This document shows, piece after piece, positions 1-8,347 of a DNA stretch of 64,000 nt. The position numbers were made by a program, and so were the translations under genes. The DNA is taken from the NCBI GenBank assembly GCA_965223255.1, contig CBDCWA010000003.1, positions 1-64,000 of the forward strand, in the 5' to 3' direction. This stretch comes from CBDCWA01 sp965223255. GTDB lineage: Bacteria; Pseudomonadota; Alphaproteobacteria; Rhizobiales; Hyphomicrobiaceae. Numbering within the stretch: the first letter of the stretch is position 1; each line of letters starts with the position of its first letter. The notes under the pieces are model-generated. The model had not been told where the DNA came from. It searched no databases and saw nothing but the letters and a program-made list of their open reading frames with translations.

Positions 1-56
1 CATCACGTCCGGCCGACCTAATCTCGGTCGGGCCAGGTCAAAGGGAACGAGGCGAG

Positions 57-860
57 ATGCCATATAGCACAGCGACGGATGCGAGAATTTATTATGAGAC
101 GTCTGGAGACGGTCCACCTCTCGTCTTTGTACACGCCAATCCCTTCGATCACCGGCTATGGTCATTTCAGATCGCGCGGTTCTCAGCCTATTACAAAGTC
201 GTTGCCGTCGACATTCGCGGCTATGGCCGCTCCGACAAGCCGGAAACCGAGTTTTCGCTCGCCGACATGAAGGCGGATGTATTGGGCGTTTGTGCTGCAG
301 AAGGAATAAGCCAGGCCATCTTCTGCGGTTGCAGCGTCGGTTCAGGCATTGTGCTGCTGACGTTGTTGGATCATCCGGAGATGGTCGATGCCGCAATTCT
401 GGTTGGCGGCAACAGCCGTGGCAGTACCAATGTGCAAAAGCGCGTCGATGGTTTTTTGAGTGCCACTGATTTGCGGGCTTTTATTCAAGGTTACTTGGGT
501 GAGCTGGTCGCCCCGGGCTTTTTGGATAAGCCGCTTGGCGCGTGGGTCTTAAAGACGTTTACCGAGAACGCCAACAACAATTTGTCTGCCCGCTCGATTG
601 CACAAATTCATCGTGCGCGCGGGGCCTGCGATATGTCAGACCGCTTAGCGGCAATCACGAATCCAGTTCTTGTGATCAATGGCGCACATGATAATTCCCT
701 GGAAGCGGGAACCCGCACTGCCTCTATGGTTCCAGGGTGTCGGCATGTGGTTTTGCCGGATACCGGTCATGCCTGTTGCATTGAAGATCCCGATGCGTTT
801 GACGCGGCAATGATCCAGTTTTTGCGCGACCATAATATGTGGCACGGCGTGACCGACTAG
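57..860 (+). CDS. alpha/beta hydrolase
   Basis: A 267-residue single-domain alpha/beta hydrolase. The HxNPF oxyanion-loop region lies near residues 26-30, the nucleophile elbow reads GCSVG with Ser93, and the likely acid and base are Asp212 (AHDNS) and His238 (DTGH). The family includes enol-lactone hydrolases and C-C bond hydrolases of aromatic catabolism. The ATG follows a GAGGCGAG ribosome site. It stands on the plus strand ahead of the gentisate genes, so a role in opening or trimming an aromatic-derived intermediate is an inference from context. The substrate cannot be read from sequence. Confidence 0.85.
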   Translation: MPYSTATDARIYYETSGDGPPLVFVHANPFDHRLWSFQIARFSAYYKVVAVDIRGYGRSDKPETEFSLADMKADVLGVCAAEGISQAIFCGCSVGSGIVLLTLLDHPEMVDAAILVGGNSRGSTNVQKRVDGFLSATDLRAFIQGYLGELVAPGFLDKPLGAWVLKTFTENANNNLSARSIAQIHRARGACDMSDRLAAITNPVLVINGAHDNSLEAGTRTASMVPGCRHVVLPDTGHACCIEDPDAFDAAMIQFLRDHNMWHGVTD

Positions 861-1081
861 GCTCGGTTTTGCGACTAAAGCGATCTTATCCGATCTGAGA
901 CTCGAAATACGAGTCCATCATATCCGATGATGCCCTAAGCCACCGCAATACGGGCGTGCCGGCGGCTCCCTATTACATGAATGTTGGATGACTGGCCTTT
1001 CCAGGGGCGTTCAGTTAGAGTTTGCCATGCTGTTTCCCATCGCAGGAGCGTTTCCTGCAACCCAATGGGAAGGAACATCAC

Positions 1082-1552
1082 ATGTTTACCAAATTGACAC
1101 TCGCCACCGCATTGATCGTCGGCGGTGCCATTTTTACAGCCGATCAGTCTGAAGCAAGCGACCGCGGCAATCGTGGTGATCAAGCCTACTACACCATAGA
1201 TAATCCGCGCCAAGAAAACCGTCGTGCCCGCCGCGTTGCGCCACGCCGCAACTTTGATCGCCCAAGACGTCATCGCTTTGCTGATCGCCGCAATGGCTGG
1301 CGTTATTCTGACAGGCGTTGGTACTATGGCCCGCGCGGACGCAGATTTGTTCGCGGACCGTTTTACCGCAAGTGCGTCGCCGTTGCTAAGAGACGTGCAG
1401 GTTTCGGTCGACGTATCCGTGGTATCCGCGGTGTAGCCCGAGGTTTCCGTGCCTGCCGCATCGCCCTGCGGGAATGCCGCTCAGAACTGCGTTATCTGAA
1501 GAGCTTTGGTCGCAATCCGTTTGCCAGGTGCGTTGTTGTCGGCCGTCTGTGA
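1082..1552 (+). CDS. small exported arginine-rich protein
   Basis: A 156-residue protein with a typical signal peptide (MFTKLTLATALIVGGAIF, cleavage probably after SEA near residue 22). The mature part is very basic, rich in Arg with Tyr and Trp, and carries a few Cys residues near the C-terminus. The ATG was chosen over an upstream alternative because AAGGA lies at the right distance and the signal peptide begins there. I do not recognise the family. Other short basic exported proteins occur elsewhere in the window. A rho-independent terminator follows closely, so it is probably monocistronic. Confidence 0.65.
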   Translation: MFTKLTLATALIVGGAIFTADQSEASDRGNRGDQAYYTIDNPRQENRRARRVAPRRNFDRPRRHRFADRRNGWRYSDRRWYYGPRGRRFVRGPFYRKCVAVAKRRAGFGRRIRGIRGVARGFRACRIALRECRSELRYLKSFGRNPFARCVVVGRL

Positions 1553-1584
1553 CAAGCAACGCCATATAAGTCTCCCAAGCACTT

Positions 1585-1611
1585 GAGCCGCCGATTGGCG
1601 GCTCTTTTTTT
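1585..1611 (+). terminator. rho-independent terminator after the small exported protein
   Basis: A perfect 8-bp stem (GAGCCGCC / GGCGGCTC) with a GATT loop is followed by seven T residues. It ends the plus-strand exported-protein transcript and lies tail-to-tail with the gentisate dioxygenase gene. Confidence 0.85.
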
Positions 1612-1630
1612 GGATCAACCAGAGATTGCT

Positions 1631-2680
1631 TTATGCGTTGAAGCGGTCTTCCCGCCAAAGACCGAGCACTTCCTGCACCGGGCGGTCAGAGAATGAAAAG
1701 ACGGTGCTCTCTTCATCGGCTTCGTGTGAGCAAGGCATCCAGCTTGGCACTACCCAGACATCTTGCGGCCCCCACTCGAGCACGGTGTCATCGCCAACGC
1801 GCGTGCGTCCCTTGCCTTCAATACAGCTAAACACGGTGGCATCCGACGAGCGATACCGGGATGTCGTAAAGCCTTTCGGCAAAAGCTGGATAAACGTGCC
1901 AATTGTCGGCATCGCATAACCACCGGTCTCTGGATTGGTGAATTTCATCTTTATCCCGTGACACGGGTCTGGCTCAGTCGTTGTCTTAAGTGAGTGAAGC
2001 ACCTCACACGTGCGCTCATAAGGATAATTGAAAACAGGTGACGTAACTCCAGCAGGTCTATGATCAACCGGCATGAGATTGTTTCCATAGCGCGTCGGGC
2101 TATCGCCCGTGGCGCGAGAGATCGGTTGCACATCTTCACCATAATGCTCCATGAACGAGGCATCGAGCGTTTTGATCAACGGTATATCCAGCCCGTCAAG
2201 CCAGAACATCGGTGCATCGCTTTCATTCGCATGATCGTGCCAGGTATTGGAGGGGGTGATGACGAAGTCGCCAACATTCATGATGGTTTTTTCTCCATCG
2301 ACCGATGTTGTCGCCCCTTGCCCCTCAAGGATGAAGCGCAATGCGGACTGCGAATGACGGTGGGAAGGTGCGATCTCGCCCGGCAACACCATCTGCACGC
2401 CGGCAAACAGCGCGGTTGTAATTTTGGACTCGCCCTTAAAGCCCGGGTTTTCGAGTAACAGAACGCGGCGTTCGGCTTCCTTTGCAGTGATCAGCCCGCC
2501 AGCTTCCATCATCGCTTCGCGAATTTCCTTGAAACGCCATACCGTGGGCGTGCACGCACTGCGCGGTTCTGGCGTGACCAAGTCCGCCAGGACGGTCCAC
2601 AATGCGTCAAGATTTTTGCCTCGGATTTTTTTGTAAAAGGCCTCGCGTTCTGGCGTGTCGCGTTGCATGGTCTCAGCCAT
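1631..2680 (-). CDS. gentisate 1,2-dioxygenase
   Basis: A 349-residue two-cupin protein matching gentisate 1,2-dioxygenase in length and motifs. The N-terminal cupin carries the Fe(II) ligands His107, His109 (SHRHS) and His148 (NTWHDH), and a second cupin lies near residues 250-335. The enzyme opens the gentisate ring to maleylpyruvate. The ATG was chosen because AAAGGA sits a few bases upstream and the family-like N-terminus begins there; an open frame further upstream lacks such support. It is divergent from the maleylpyruvate isomerase, MarR and hydroxylase operon, with a shared promoter region, which strongly supports the gentisate assignment. Confidence 0.92.
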   Translation of the reverse strand: MAETMQRDTPEREAFYKKIRGKNLDALWTVLADLVTPEPRSACTPTVWRFKEIREAMMEAGGLITAKEAERRVLLLENPGFKGESKITTALFAGVQMVLPGEIAPSHRHSQSALRFILEGQGATTSVDGEKTIMNVGDFVITPSNTWHDHANESDAPMFWLDGLDIPLIKTLDASFMEHYGEDVQPISRATGDSPTRYGNNLMPVDHRPAGVTSPVFNYPYERTCEVLHSLKTTTEPDPCHGIKMKFTNPETGGYAMPTIGTFIQLLPKGFTTSRYRSSDATVFSCIEGKGRTRVGDDTVLEWGPQDVWVVPSWMPCSHEADEESTVFSFSDRPVQEVLGLWREDRFNA

Positions 2681-2748
2681 CGAGGTTTCCTTTCGATTAG
2701 CGCAGCCAACAGAACACCGGCGGCGAACGTGGCACGGCGAATTGGAGA

Positions 2749-2781
2749 TTGACCGTATACTTTCAACTTGTATTCTGTCAA
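2749..2781. promoter_or_regulatory. overlapping divergent promoters in a dyad (putative MarR operator)
   Basis: Plus strand: TTGACC, a 16-nt spacer, then TATTCT, reading toward the isomerase operon. Minus strand: TTGACA, a 16-nt spacer, then TATACG, reading toward the dioxygenase. Each promoter's -35 abuts or overlaps the other's -10, and the element is an imperfect inverted repeat (TTGACnGnATAC ... GTATnCnGTCAA). One regulator bound here would control both directions. The MarR protein two genes away is the obvious candidate, by inference. Confidence 0.7.
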
Positions 2782-2824
2782 ACCAATCACTGCAGGTAAC
2801 CCATAAAGTGCGAGGCGTTTGAGA

Positions 2825-3460
2825 ATGATGACACTGCATGGCTTTTTTCGAAGCGGCGCCGCCTATCGCACGCGTATCGCATTGAATTTGAAGGGGATCG
2901 ATTACGACCAGGTCTCCCATCATTTGCGCAAGGGCGAGCAGCGCACGCCAGACTATCTAAAGCTAAATCCTCAGGGTCTGGTTCCCGCCCTGGTGTTGGA
3001 AGATGGCACCGTCCTTACTCAATCTCTGGCCATTATTGAATGGCTGGATGAATCCCACCCAACGCCGCCATTGTTGCCAAAGGACCCGATTAAGCGCGCC
3101 AAAGTCCGGGCATTCTCCCTCTCCATTGCTGCTGATACCCATCCCGTCCAAAACCTGCGCGTTCTCCAGAATGTGGCCAAGGTAACCGGCGATCGGGAGG
3201 CAGCCAACGCTTGGGCGAAGGACGTCAATTACGAAGGTCTACGTGCTGCCAACCTCTTGATCGAAAATGAGCCAGGGCCGTTTTGTTTTGGCAATACCCC
3301 GACACTTGCCGACATTTGCCTGGTCCCGCAAGTCGCCAATGCCCGCCGCTTTGGCGCGGACATTTCGCAGCTCGCGCGGATTCTCGAGGCGGACCAGGCC
3401 TCGTGTGCGCACCCTGCCTTTCAAAAAGCAGCCCCAGAAAATCAACCTGATGCGGAATGA
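2825..3460 (+). CDS. maleylpyruvate / maleylacetoacetate isomerase (zeta-class GST)
   Basis: A 211-residue glutathione S-transferase of the zeta type. The N-terminal thioredoxin fold has FFRSGAAYRTRIAL, where zeta enzymes carry the Ser-rich active site, then the cis-Pro GLVPAL and the QSLAIIEWLDE glutathione-binding stretch. The C-terminal helical domain has the TLADICLVPQ signature. In gentisate pathways this enzyme isomerises maleylpyruvate to fumarylpyruvate with glutathione. It heads the plus-strand operon opposite gentisate dioxygenase. The start is one of two adjacent ATGs after a GAGG site; an in-frame TTG two codons upstream is less likely. Confidence 0.87.
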   Translation: MMTLHGFFRSGAAYRTRIALNLKGIDYDQVSHHLRKGEQRTPDYLKLNPQGLVPALVLEDGTVLTQSLAIIEWLDESHPTPPLLPKDPIKRAKVRAFSLSIAADTHPVQNLRVLQNVAKVTGDREAANAWAKDVNYEGLRAANLLIENEPGPFCFGNTPTLADICLVPQVANARRFGADISQLARILEADQASCAHPAFQKAAPENQPDAE

Positions 3461-3479
3461 GCGGGACGAGGTATAGCGC

Positions 3480-4034
3480 ATGAAGAGTGAAACCGGAGCA
3501 AGAGCGACCGTACAATCCCTTAATGAGCAGCGGTCAACGCGCGAAGCCTCGTCCGAACCAGTTTTGTCGCGACTGCAGTCTCAGCCCGGGCACTTGATCC
3601 GCCGCGCACAGCAAGTTGCGGTTGCCATTTTTATGGACGAGTGCACGCGATTCGATTTAACACCCGTGCAATACGCGTCACTTTCTGCAATAGAGGCGCA
3701 CCCTGATTGTGATGCGACGCGTCTGTCCGCATTGATCGCATTTGATCGCTCGACATTGGGCGACGTCCTTGAGCGTCTCGAAGCCAAAAATCTTTTAAGC
3801 CGGCGCCCGACTTCAAGGGACAAGCGCATTAAATTGTTGCGCATCACGTCCAAGGGCCGGCGCCTTTTGACCAACGTTGCAGCCTCCGCCGATCGCGCGC
3901 AGCAACGCATGCTGGCGCCGCTGACACATGCGGAGCGCAAAACGCTTATGGCTCTGCTCACTAAAATGACGGTAGAGCATAATGAAAGCTCTCGCGTGCC
4001 GCAGCGCGCCGCGCTGCAATTGATAAGGAGCTGA
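3480..4034 (+). CDS. MarR-family transcriptional regulator
   Basis: A 184-residue winged-helix regulator. The MarR core covers roughly residues 35-150: TPVQYASLSAI, DATRLSALIAFDRSTLGDVLERLEAKNLLSR as the recognition helix region, then the wing SRDKRIKLLRITSKGRRLL. It lies between the isomerase and hydroxylase genes, and its stop codon falls inside the ribosome site of the hydroxylase, so the three are co-transcribed. MarR proteins of aromatic operons usually repress and respond to the aromatic acid. Binding to the dyad upstream of the operon is the natural inference. Confidence 0.9.
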   Translation: MKSETGARATVQSLNEQRSTREASSEPVLSRLQSQPGHLIRRAQQVAVAIFMDECTRFDLTPVQYASLSAIEAHPDCDATRLSALIAFDRSTLGDVLERLEAKNLLSRRPTSRDKRIKLLRITSKGRRLLTNVAASADRAQQRMLAPLTHAERKTLMALLTKMTVEHNESSRVPQRAALQLIRS

Positions 4035-4035
4035 G

Positions 4036-5223
4036 ATGATGGCAGCCAATTCTTCCGATCTTCCATTTGTAGTTGTCGGTGGCGGCATTGGAGGGCTGTC
4101 TGCCGCTATCGCTCTGGCCCAAAAGGGTTATCCTGTTCGCTTGCTGGAACAGGCACCGGAATTCGGCGAAGTCGGCGCCGGCATCCAGCTTGGTCCCAAT
4201 GTGTTTCGAGCCTTCAAAAGACTCGGTCTGCGCGAAGCCGTGATGGCCGACGTTTGGCAACCCGGTGCGTTGGAGATGCGTTGCGGTCTTTCCGGCGAGC
4301 AAGTAACCCGCATTCCCATCGGCGAGGCCTTTCGCACACGATTCAAAGAAGAATATGCCGTCACCCATCGTGCGGATCTTCACGCTGCAATTCTGCGCGC
4401 CGCCGAAGCGGTCCCCAATATCACGCTTGAGACCAATCGGACGGTCACCGGTTTTGAGGATGCCGGCGACAAAGTCCGCGTTGCCGTAGACGGTCACGAT
4501 ACAATTGAAGGCTGCGCGCTGATTGGCTGCGATGGACTTTGGTCATCGATCCGAGATGTCGTCGTCAATGACGGCAAACCGCGGGTCTCAGGTCATATCG
4601 CCTTTCGCGCGGTTTTGAAGCGAGAAGATGTACCAGACGAACTCTGGCGCCCGGATGTCATTCTATGGGGCGGGCCCAGAACCCATTTGGTGCACTATCC
4701 CTTACGCCGCGGCGAGCTCTACAATCTCGTCACCGTATTTCATTCGGATCGTTATGAAGAGGGTTGGAATGCCCAAGGCAGCCTTCAGGAGCTTATCGGC
4801 CATTTTGAAGGCCAGCGCCCGGAAGTCTTGACGCTGCTCAACAAAATAGAAGCCTGGCGTATGTGGGTTCTATGCGACCGCGAACCCGTAAAGAACTGGA
4901 CTAGCGGACGTGTGACGCTGCTTGGTGATGCAGCGCATCCTATGCTGCAATATTTAGCGCAGGGCGCGTGTATGGCGGTTGAGGATGCCGTTGTGTTGGC
5001 GGAACAGGTGGCAAGCAATCCCAGCGATCTCAATGCGGCCTTTAAGGCCTACAACATGGCGCGCTATCTACGCACCGCTCGTGTACAGATCACTGCCCGC
5101 CTCTATGGTGAGTTTTATCATGCCGCCGGCCCTGCCGCGGAATTGCGCAATGCATTCCTGTCGTCCCGCACCCCCGAGCAGTCTTATGAATCGACCGAAT
5201 GGCTCTACGGGTTCAGCGTGTAG
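4036..5223 (+). CDS. FAD-dependent monooxygenase, probable 3-hydroxybenzoate 6-hydroxylase
   Basis: A 395-residue class A flavoprotein hydroxylase. The Rossmann GxGxxG (VVVGGGIGGLSAA) spans about residues 12-24, the DG motif appears as CDGLWSSIR near residues 168-176, and the GDAAHP FAD motif is at residues 297-302. It resembles salicylate 1-hydroxylase and 3-hydroxybenzoate 6-hydroxylase. Coupling to gentisate dioxygenase and maleylpyruvate isomerase favours the latter: 3-hydroxybenzoate + NAD(P)H + O2 to gentisate. A salicylate 5-hydroxylation role is not expected, since that normally uses a Rieske system. AAGGAG precedes two consecutive ATGs. Confidence 0.85.
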   Translation: MMAANSSDLPFVVVGGGIGGLSAAIALAQKGYPVRLLEQAPEFGEVGAGIQLGPNVFRAFKRLGLREAVMADVWQPGALEMRCGLSGEQVTRIPIGEAFRTRFKEEYAVTHRADLHAAILRAAEAVPNITLETNRTVTGFEDAGDKVRVAVDGHDTIEGCALIGCDGLWSSIRDVVVNDGKPRVSGHIAFRAVLKREDVPDELWRPDVILWGGPRTHLVHYPLRRGELYNLVTVFHSDRYEEGWNAQGSLQELIGHFEGQRPEVLTLLNKIEAWRMWVLCDREPVKNWTSGRVTLLGDAAHPMLQYLAQGACMAVEDAVVLAEQVASNPSDLNAAFKAYNMARYLRTARVQITARLYGEFYHAAGPAAELRNAFLSSRTPEQSYESTEWLYGFSV

Positions 5224-5235
5224 TGCAGTCAGCCG

Positions 5236-6399
5236 TTACACGTTCAGAACGTGTTTGCCGTAGCTACCGGCGGCACCGTGCCAGACCAGCGAGTGGTGCG
5301 CCGAGGCCGCATATACGTCGCGGAATTTGCGCTGCAACTCGTTGCTGTTGAAGAGCGCGCGACCTCCGGCATCGTTGAACAGCCGTTGCACCGCTCCAAA
5401 AGCCAGTTGCGCGGCATAGCAGGCATCGCGCTTGCCGGCCACCGAATGTAGTTTCGTTTCAGGCTCTCCATTGGCAACGCGCTGCATGCATTCGCGAATG
5501 GCCGTGATATAGAGTAGCGAGGCAGCCGCGATTTCGGCAGACGACTGGCCGATGTTGATTTGAATGCCCGGTTGATCGGCCACCGAATTGCCGCGCGATT
5601 TCCTGGTGGCGCATTGCGCGACGTATTCTTCCAGGAAGCCCTCTGCAATACCGACGGCGGCCGACGTATAGCTCACCGCTGAAACGCCACCGCGCGGCAT
5701 TTTATAGACCGGTGCGGAATAAAACAGTGTCCCCGGCGCCGTACCGTTGTCGTTCTGCTGTTTATCGAGGATGCGGTGGCTCGGCACAAACACGTCTTTG
5801 ACTTCGAAGCTGCGAGAGCCCGATCCAACCAAGCCCATCACATGCCAATCATCAACGATCGTTATTTCGCTTGTCGGTATGAGGGCGAAGCAACCTTGTT
5901 TGCTGTCATCATCGTGGAAAATATTGCCACCGCAAATGACCCAATCGGCATGATCAATACCACTGGAAAAGCCATGTACGCCATTCCAGATCACACCACC
6001 GTCGACGGGTTTTCCCTTGCCGACGGCTGCGATCGCCACACACACCTTGGCTTCGTCGTTCTCACCCCAGACTTCGTCTTGAGCTTCCAGTGGAAAAGCC
6101 GCGAGCTTTGCCGGATTATCGCTCAGCACCATGTGCACCCAGGCCTGAGAGCCACAGCCGCGTGCCAGCGTCTGAACGGTCTCGCAAAGCACATCATAGC
6201 CAAGCTCATAGCCGCCGTAACGAGCCGGCTGACAGATCCGCAACAAACCGTTGTCAACAAAGTCCTGGATGGTTTCTCGCGGGCACATCCGATTTTCTTC
6301 GGCCTCGTCGGCCCGTTGGCGCAAAACCGGCACCAGCGCTTCAGCGCGCTTGAGTACATCTTCCCGCGTCACCGCCGGGCTAGTTGATCGATCCAGCAT
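5236..6399 (-). CDS. group D flavin-dependent monooxygenase (HpaB/HsaA/acyl-CoA dehydrogenase fold)
   Basis: A 387-residue acyl-CoA dehydrogenase-fold protein lacking acyl-CoA signatures and resembling oxygenase components of two-component phenol hydroxylases (HsaA, p-hydroxyphenylacetate hydroxylase C2). Recognisable parts are ICQPARYGGYELGYD near the N-terminus, the FMN/FADH2 region GVHGFSSGIDHADWVICGG, VMGLVGSGSRSFEV, and the C-terminal helical bundle ending HHSLVWHGAAGSYGKHVL. Such enzymes need free reduced flavin from a reductase, and none lies next to it. It is last in a minus-strand operon after two SDRs. An ATG with AAGG upstream was preferred to a TTG nine codons earlier. Confidence 0.8.
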   Translation of the reverse strand: MLDRSTSPAVTREDVLKRAEALVPVLRQRADEAEENRMCPRETIQDFVDNGLLRICQPARYGGYELGYDVLCETVQTLARGCGSQAWVHMVLSDNPAKLAAFPLEAQDEVWGENDEAKVCVAIAAVGKGKPVDGGVIWNGVHGFSSGIDHADWVICGGNIFHDDDSKQGCFALIPTSEITIVDDWHVMGLVGSGSRSFEVKDVFVPSHRILDKQQNDNGTAPGTLFYSAPVYKMPRGGVSAVSYTSAAVGIAEGFLEEYVAQCATRKSRGNSVADQPGIQINIGQSSAEIAAASLLYITAIRECMQRVANGEPETKLHSVAGKRDACYAAQLAFGAVQRLFNDAGGRALFNSNELQRKFRDVYAASAHHSLVWHGAAGSYGKHVLNV

Positions 6400-6504
6400 A
6401 CTGGGTATCAGCCTTTCTTGCCGCAAAATGTAAATCCGCCCTGATAATAAGCCAAGATGCGCGGCCTAGACCACCCCCTTAGACGCCGGCGGCCAAGCGC
6501 TAGG

Positions 6505-7296
6505 TTACCATGTTGAATTCGGCTTCAATTCGCCCTTGAACGCCAGATGGCCGCCATCGAGAAGCAAATCCGTTCCGGTCATAAATGATCCTTCGTCAGA
6601 GGCCAGGAACGCCGCGCCTTGGGCAATTTCGTCTGGCGTCCCTGTTCTATTGAGCAGCTGGCCTGGCCCGCGTACCTTGTTTGCCTCTTCCCGCGAGCCA
6701 TAGCGCCGGAGTATGCGTTGGGTATCAATCGGGCCTGGAGAAATCGTATTGGCACGAATATTGTCTGGCCCGAAGTCGATGGCCAGCACCTTGGTGAATT
6801 GCAGCACCGCCGCTTTACTCGAGCAATAGGGCGAGCGTCGCGCGATACCGAGATGGCCGTGCGTTGATGCAATGTTGACGACGGCGCCGCCACCGGCCGA
6901 TTTGATGTGGGGGATTGAATACTTGCACATCAAAAACATACTGGTGAGATTAATCCTGAGCGTATTCTCCCAATCTTCGAGCGTCAGGGTCTCCACCGTA
7001 CCATCCGGTGTGACAGTCGCCGCAGCATTGACAAGCGTCGTCAGCTTACCAAATTTTGCCACCGCTTCGTTGGCTGCCGCCTCGCAGTTCTCAGCCTTTC
7101 CGACATCTAGCGCAAAAGGTTCTGCCCGTCCGCCTGCCGCAGTGATGTCGCCCGCCACGGTTTCTGCTCGCTCCGGTATAACGTCGGTCACCAGAACACT
7201 CGCACCCTCACGTCCAAAACGGCGACAGATTGCGCCGCCGATTTCACCGCCACCGCCGGTTACAATCGCCACCCGTCCATCTAGTAATCCTGCCAT
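6505..7296 (-). CDS. short-chain dehydrogenase/reductase
   Basis: A 263-residue classical SDR. The NAD(P)-binding TGGGGEIG is at about residues 13-20, the NAA(A) motif near 90, the catalytic Ser in NIASTHG near 142, and the YCSSK catalytic pair near 157-161. The C-terminus has the usual TGTDLLLDGG. An acidic residue after beta-2 (TDVIPE) suggests NAD preference. It sits between another SDR and the flavin monooxygenase on one transcript, so it probably oxidises or reduces an alcohol or dihydrodiol intermediate of the same pathway. The substrate is unknown. Confidence 0.87.
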   Translation of the reverse strand: MAGLLDGRVAIVTGGGGEIGGAICRRFGREGASVLVTDVIPERAETVAGDITAAGGRAEPFALDVGKAENCEAAANEAVAKFGKLTTLVNAAATVTPDGTVETLTLEDWENTLRINLTSMFLMCKYSIPHIKSAGGGAVVNIASTHGHLGIARRSPYCSSKAAVLQFTKVLAIDFGPDNIRANTISPGPIDTQRILRRYGSREEANKVRGPGQLLNRTGTPDEIAQGAAFLASDEGSFMTGTDLLLDGGHLAFKGELKPNSTW

Positions 7297-7360
7297 CGCG
7301 CGCAGACCCCTTCTGAGTATTCGTTCCTTACATCTTATTTCAAATGCAACCAGCGGCCGA

Positions 7361-8152
7361 TTAGGAGATTAAAACTCTGCCACCATTCATCGCCACGGCT
7401 TGTCCCGTCATATACGAGGCGTCACTGCTGGCCAAAAACGCCGCCAACCCAGCCATGTCTTCGGGATAACCAATGCGCCCGAGCGGGATGGTCTTACGTC
7501 CGCGCTCAACAAGCTCCTCGGGGTCTGTGTTTTCCAGGGGTTGCGCGGTAAATGACACGCCAGGCACCAGCGCGTTGACCCGAATATTGTGCTTTGCCCA
7601 TTCCAGCGCCAAGGTCTTGGTCAACGAGACGATGGCCGCCTTCGTGCAGGCATAATTGGCACCGTTAGGCGTTCCTTCAAAGGCCCGCCCGGATGCAATA
7701 TTTATGATAACGCCTCTCTTCGCTTCAATCATTTTCGGTGCAAAGGCCTGGGCCAAAAACATTGGAGCGGTGATGTTGACCTTAAAGGTTTTCTCCCAGG
7801 TATCCAGCGTCATGTCGAGTGCGCTGGCGCGAGGATATATACTTGCATTGTTGATGAGCAGGTATGGATCGCCATAATGCCCGATCGTTGCGGTGACTGC
7901 GGCGTCGATCTCACTGGGCACCGACAGGTCAACTTTGAAGAAGTGGGCATCCCCGCCCTCTTCCTCGACCTGGCGCAGGGTCTCTTGACCTAGCGCATCG
8001 AAATAATCCCAAATGGCGACTTTTGCCCCAGCCTTGGCAAATCGCTTGGAAAAAGCGCGGCCAAAGCCACCTCCGCCGCCGGTCACGACAACAACATCAC
8101 CGGGCTTAAGGCCGTCGCGGACGATGGTTTCGCCTTCTGAATCTCTTGTCAC
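7361..8152 (-). CDS. short-chain dehydrogenase/reductase
   Basis: A 263-residue classical SDR beginning at GTG, with GGAGG about eight bases upstream. TGGGGGFG is near residues 24-31, NNAS near 101, the catalytic Ser in NIASGRA and YACTK near 165-169. The C-terminal TGQAVAMNGG is typical. It is first in a minus-strand operon with a second SDR and a flavin monooxygenase and is divergent from the dienelactone hydrolase operon. The two SDRs differ clearly from each other, so this is not a recent duplication. Substrate unknown. Confidence 0.87.
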   Translation of the reverse strand: MTRDSEGETIVRDGLKPGDVVVVTGGGGGFGRAFSKRFAKAGAKVAIWDYFDALGQETLRQVEEEGGDAHFFKVDLSVPSEIDAAVTATIGHYGDPYLLINNASIYPRASALDMTLDTWEKTFKVNITAPMFLAQAFAPKMIEAKRGVIINIASGRAFEGTPNGANYACTKAAIVSLTKTLALEWAKHNIRVNALVPGVSFTAQPLENTDPEELVERGRKTIPLGRIGYPEDMAGLAAFLASSDASYMTGQAVAMNGGRVLIS

Positions 8153-8347
8153 TATGAGGTCCTCCGAGGCTAAGCGCGTTATCTCGTCGCGCTCTCTGAT
8201 TGTCTGGGCAACGAATTCACTTTATGGATCTTAGACGACCGCGCTTCAAGCTGGAAACGACCTGGAGGTCTGGCCTGCATGGTAATATGGGCGCGCTCGG
8301 TATGCGAAAGAACATGGCGAATGTGTCGCACGAAGGGAGCGCTGGCA

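Noticed and set aside
5776..6387. A 203-residue plus-strand frame opposite the flavin monooxygenase
   Set aside because: It is the complement of a well-conserved gene and has no family-like content.
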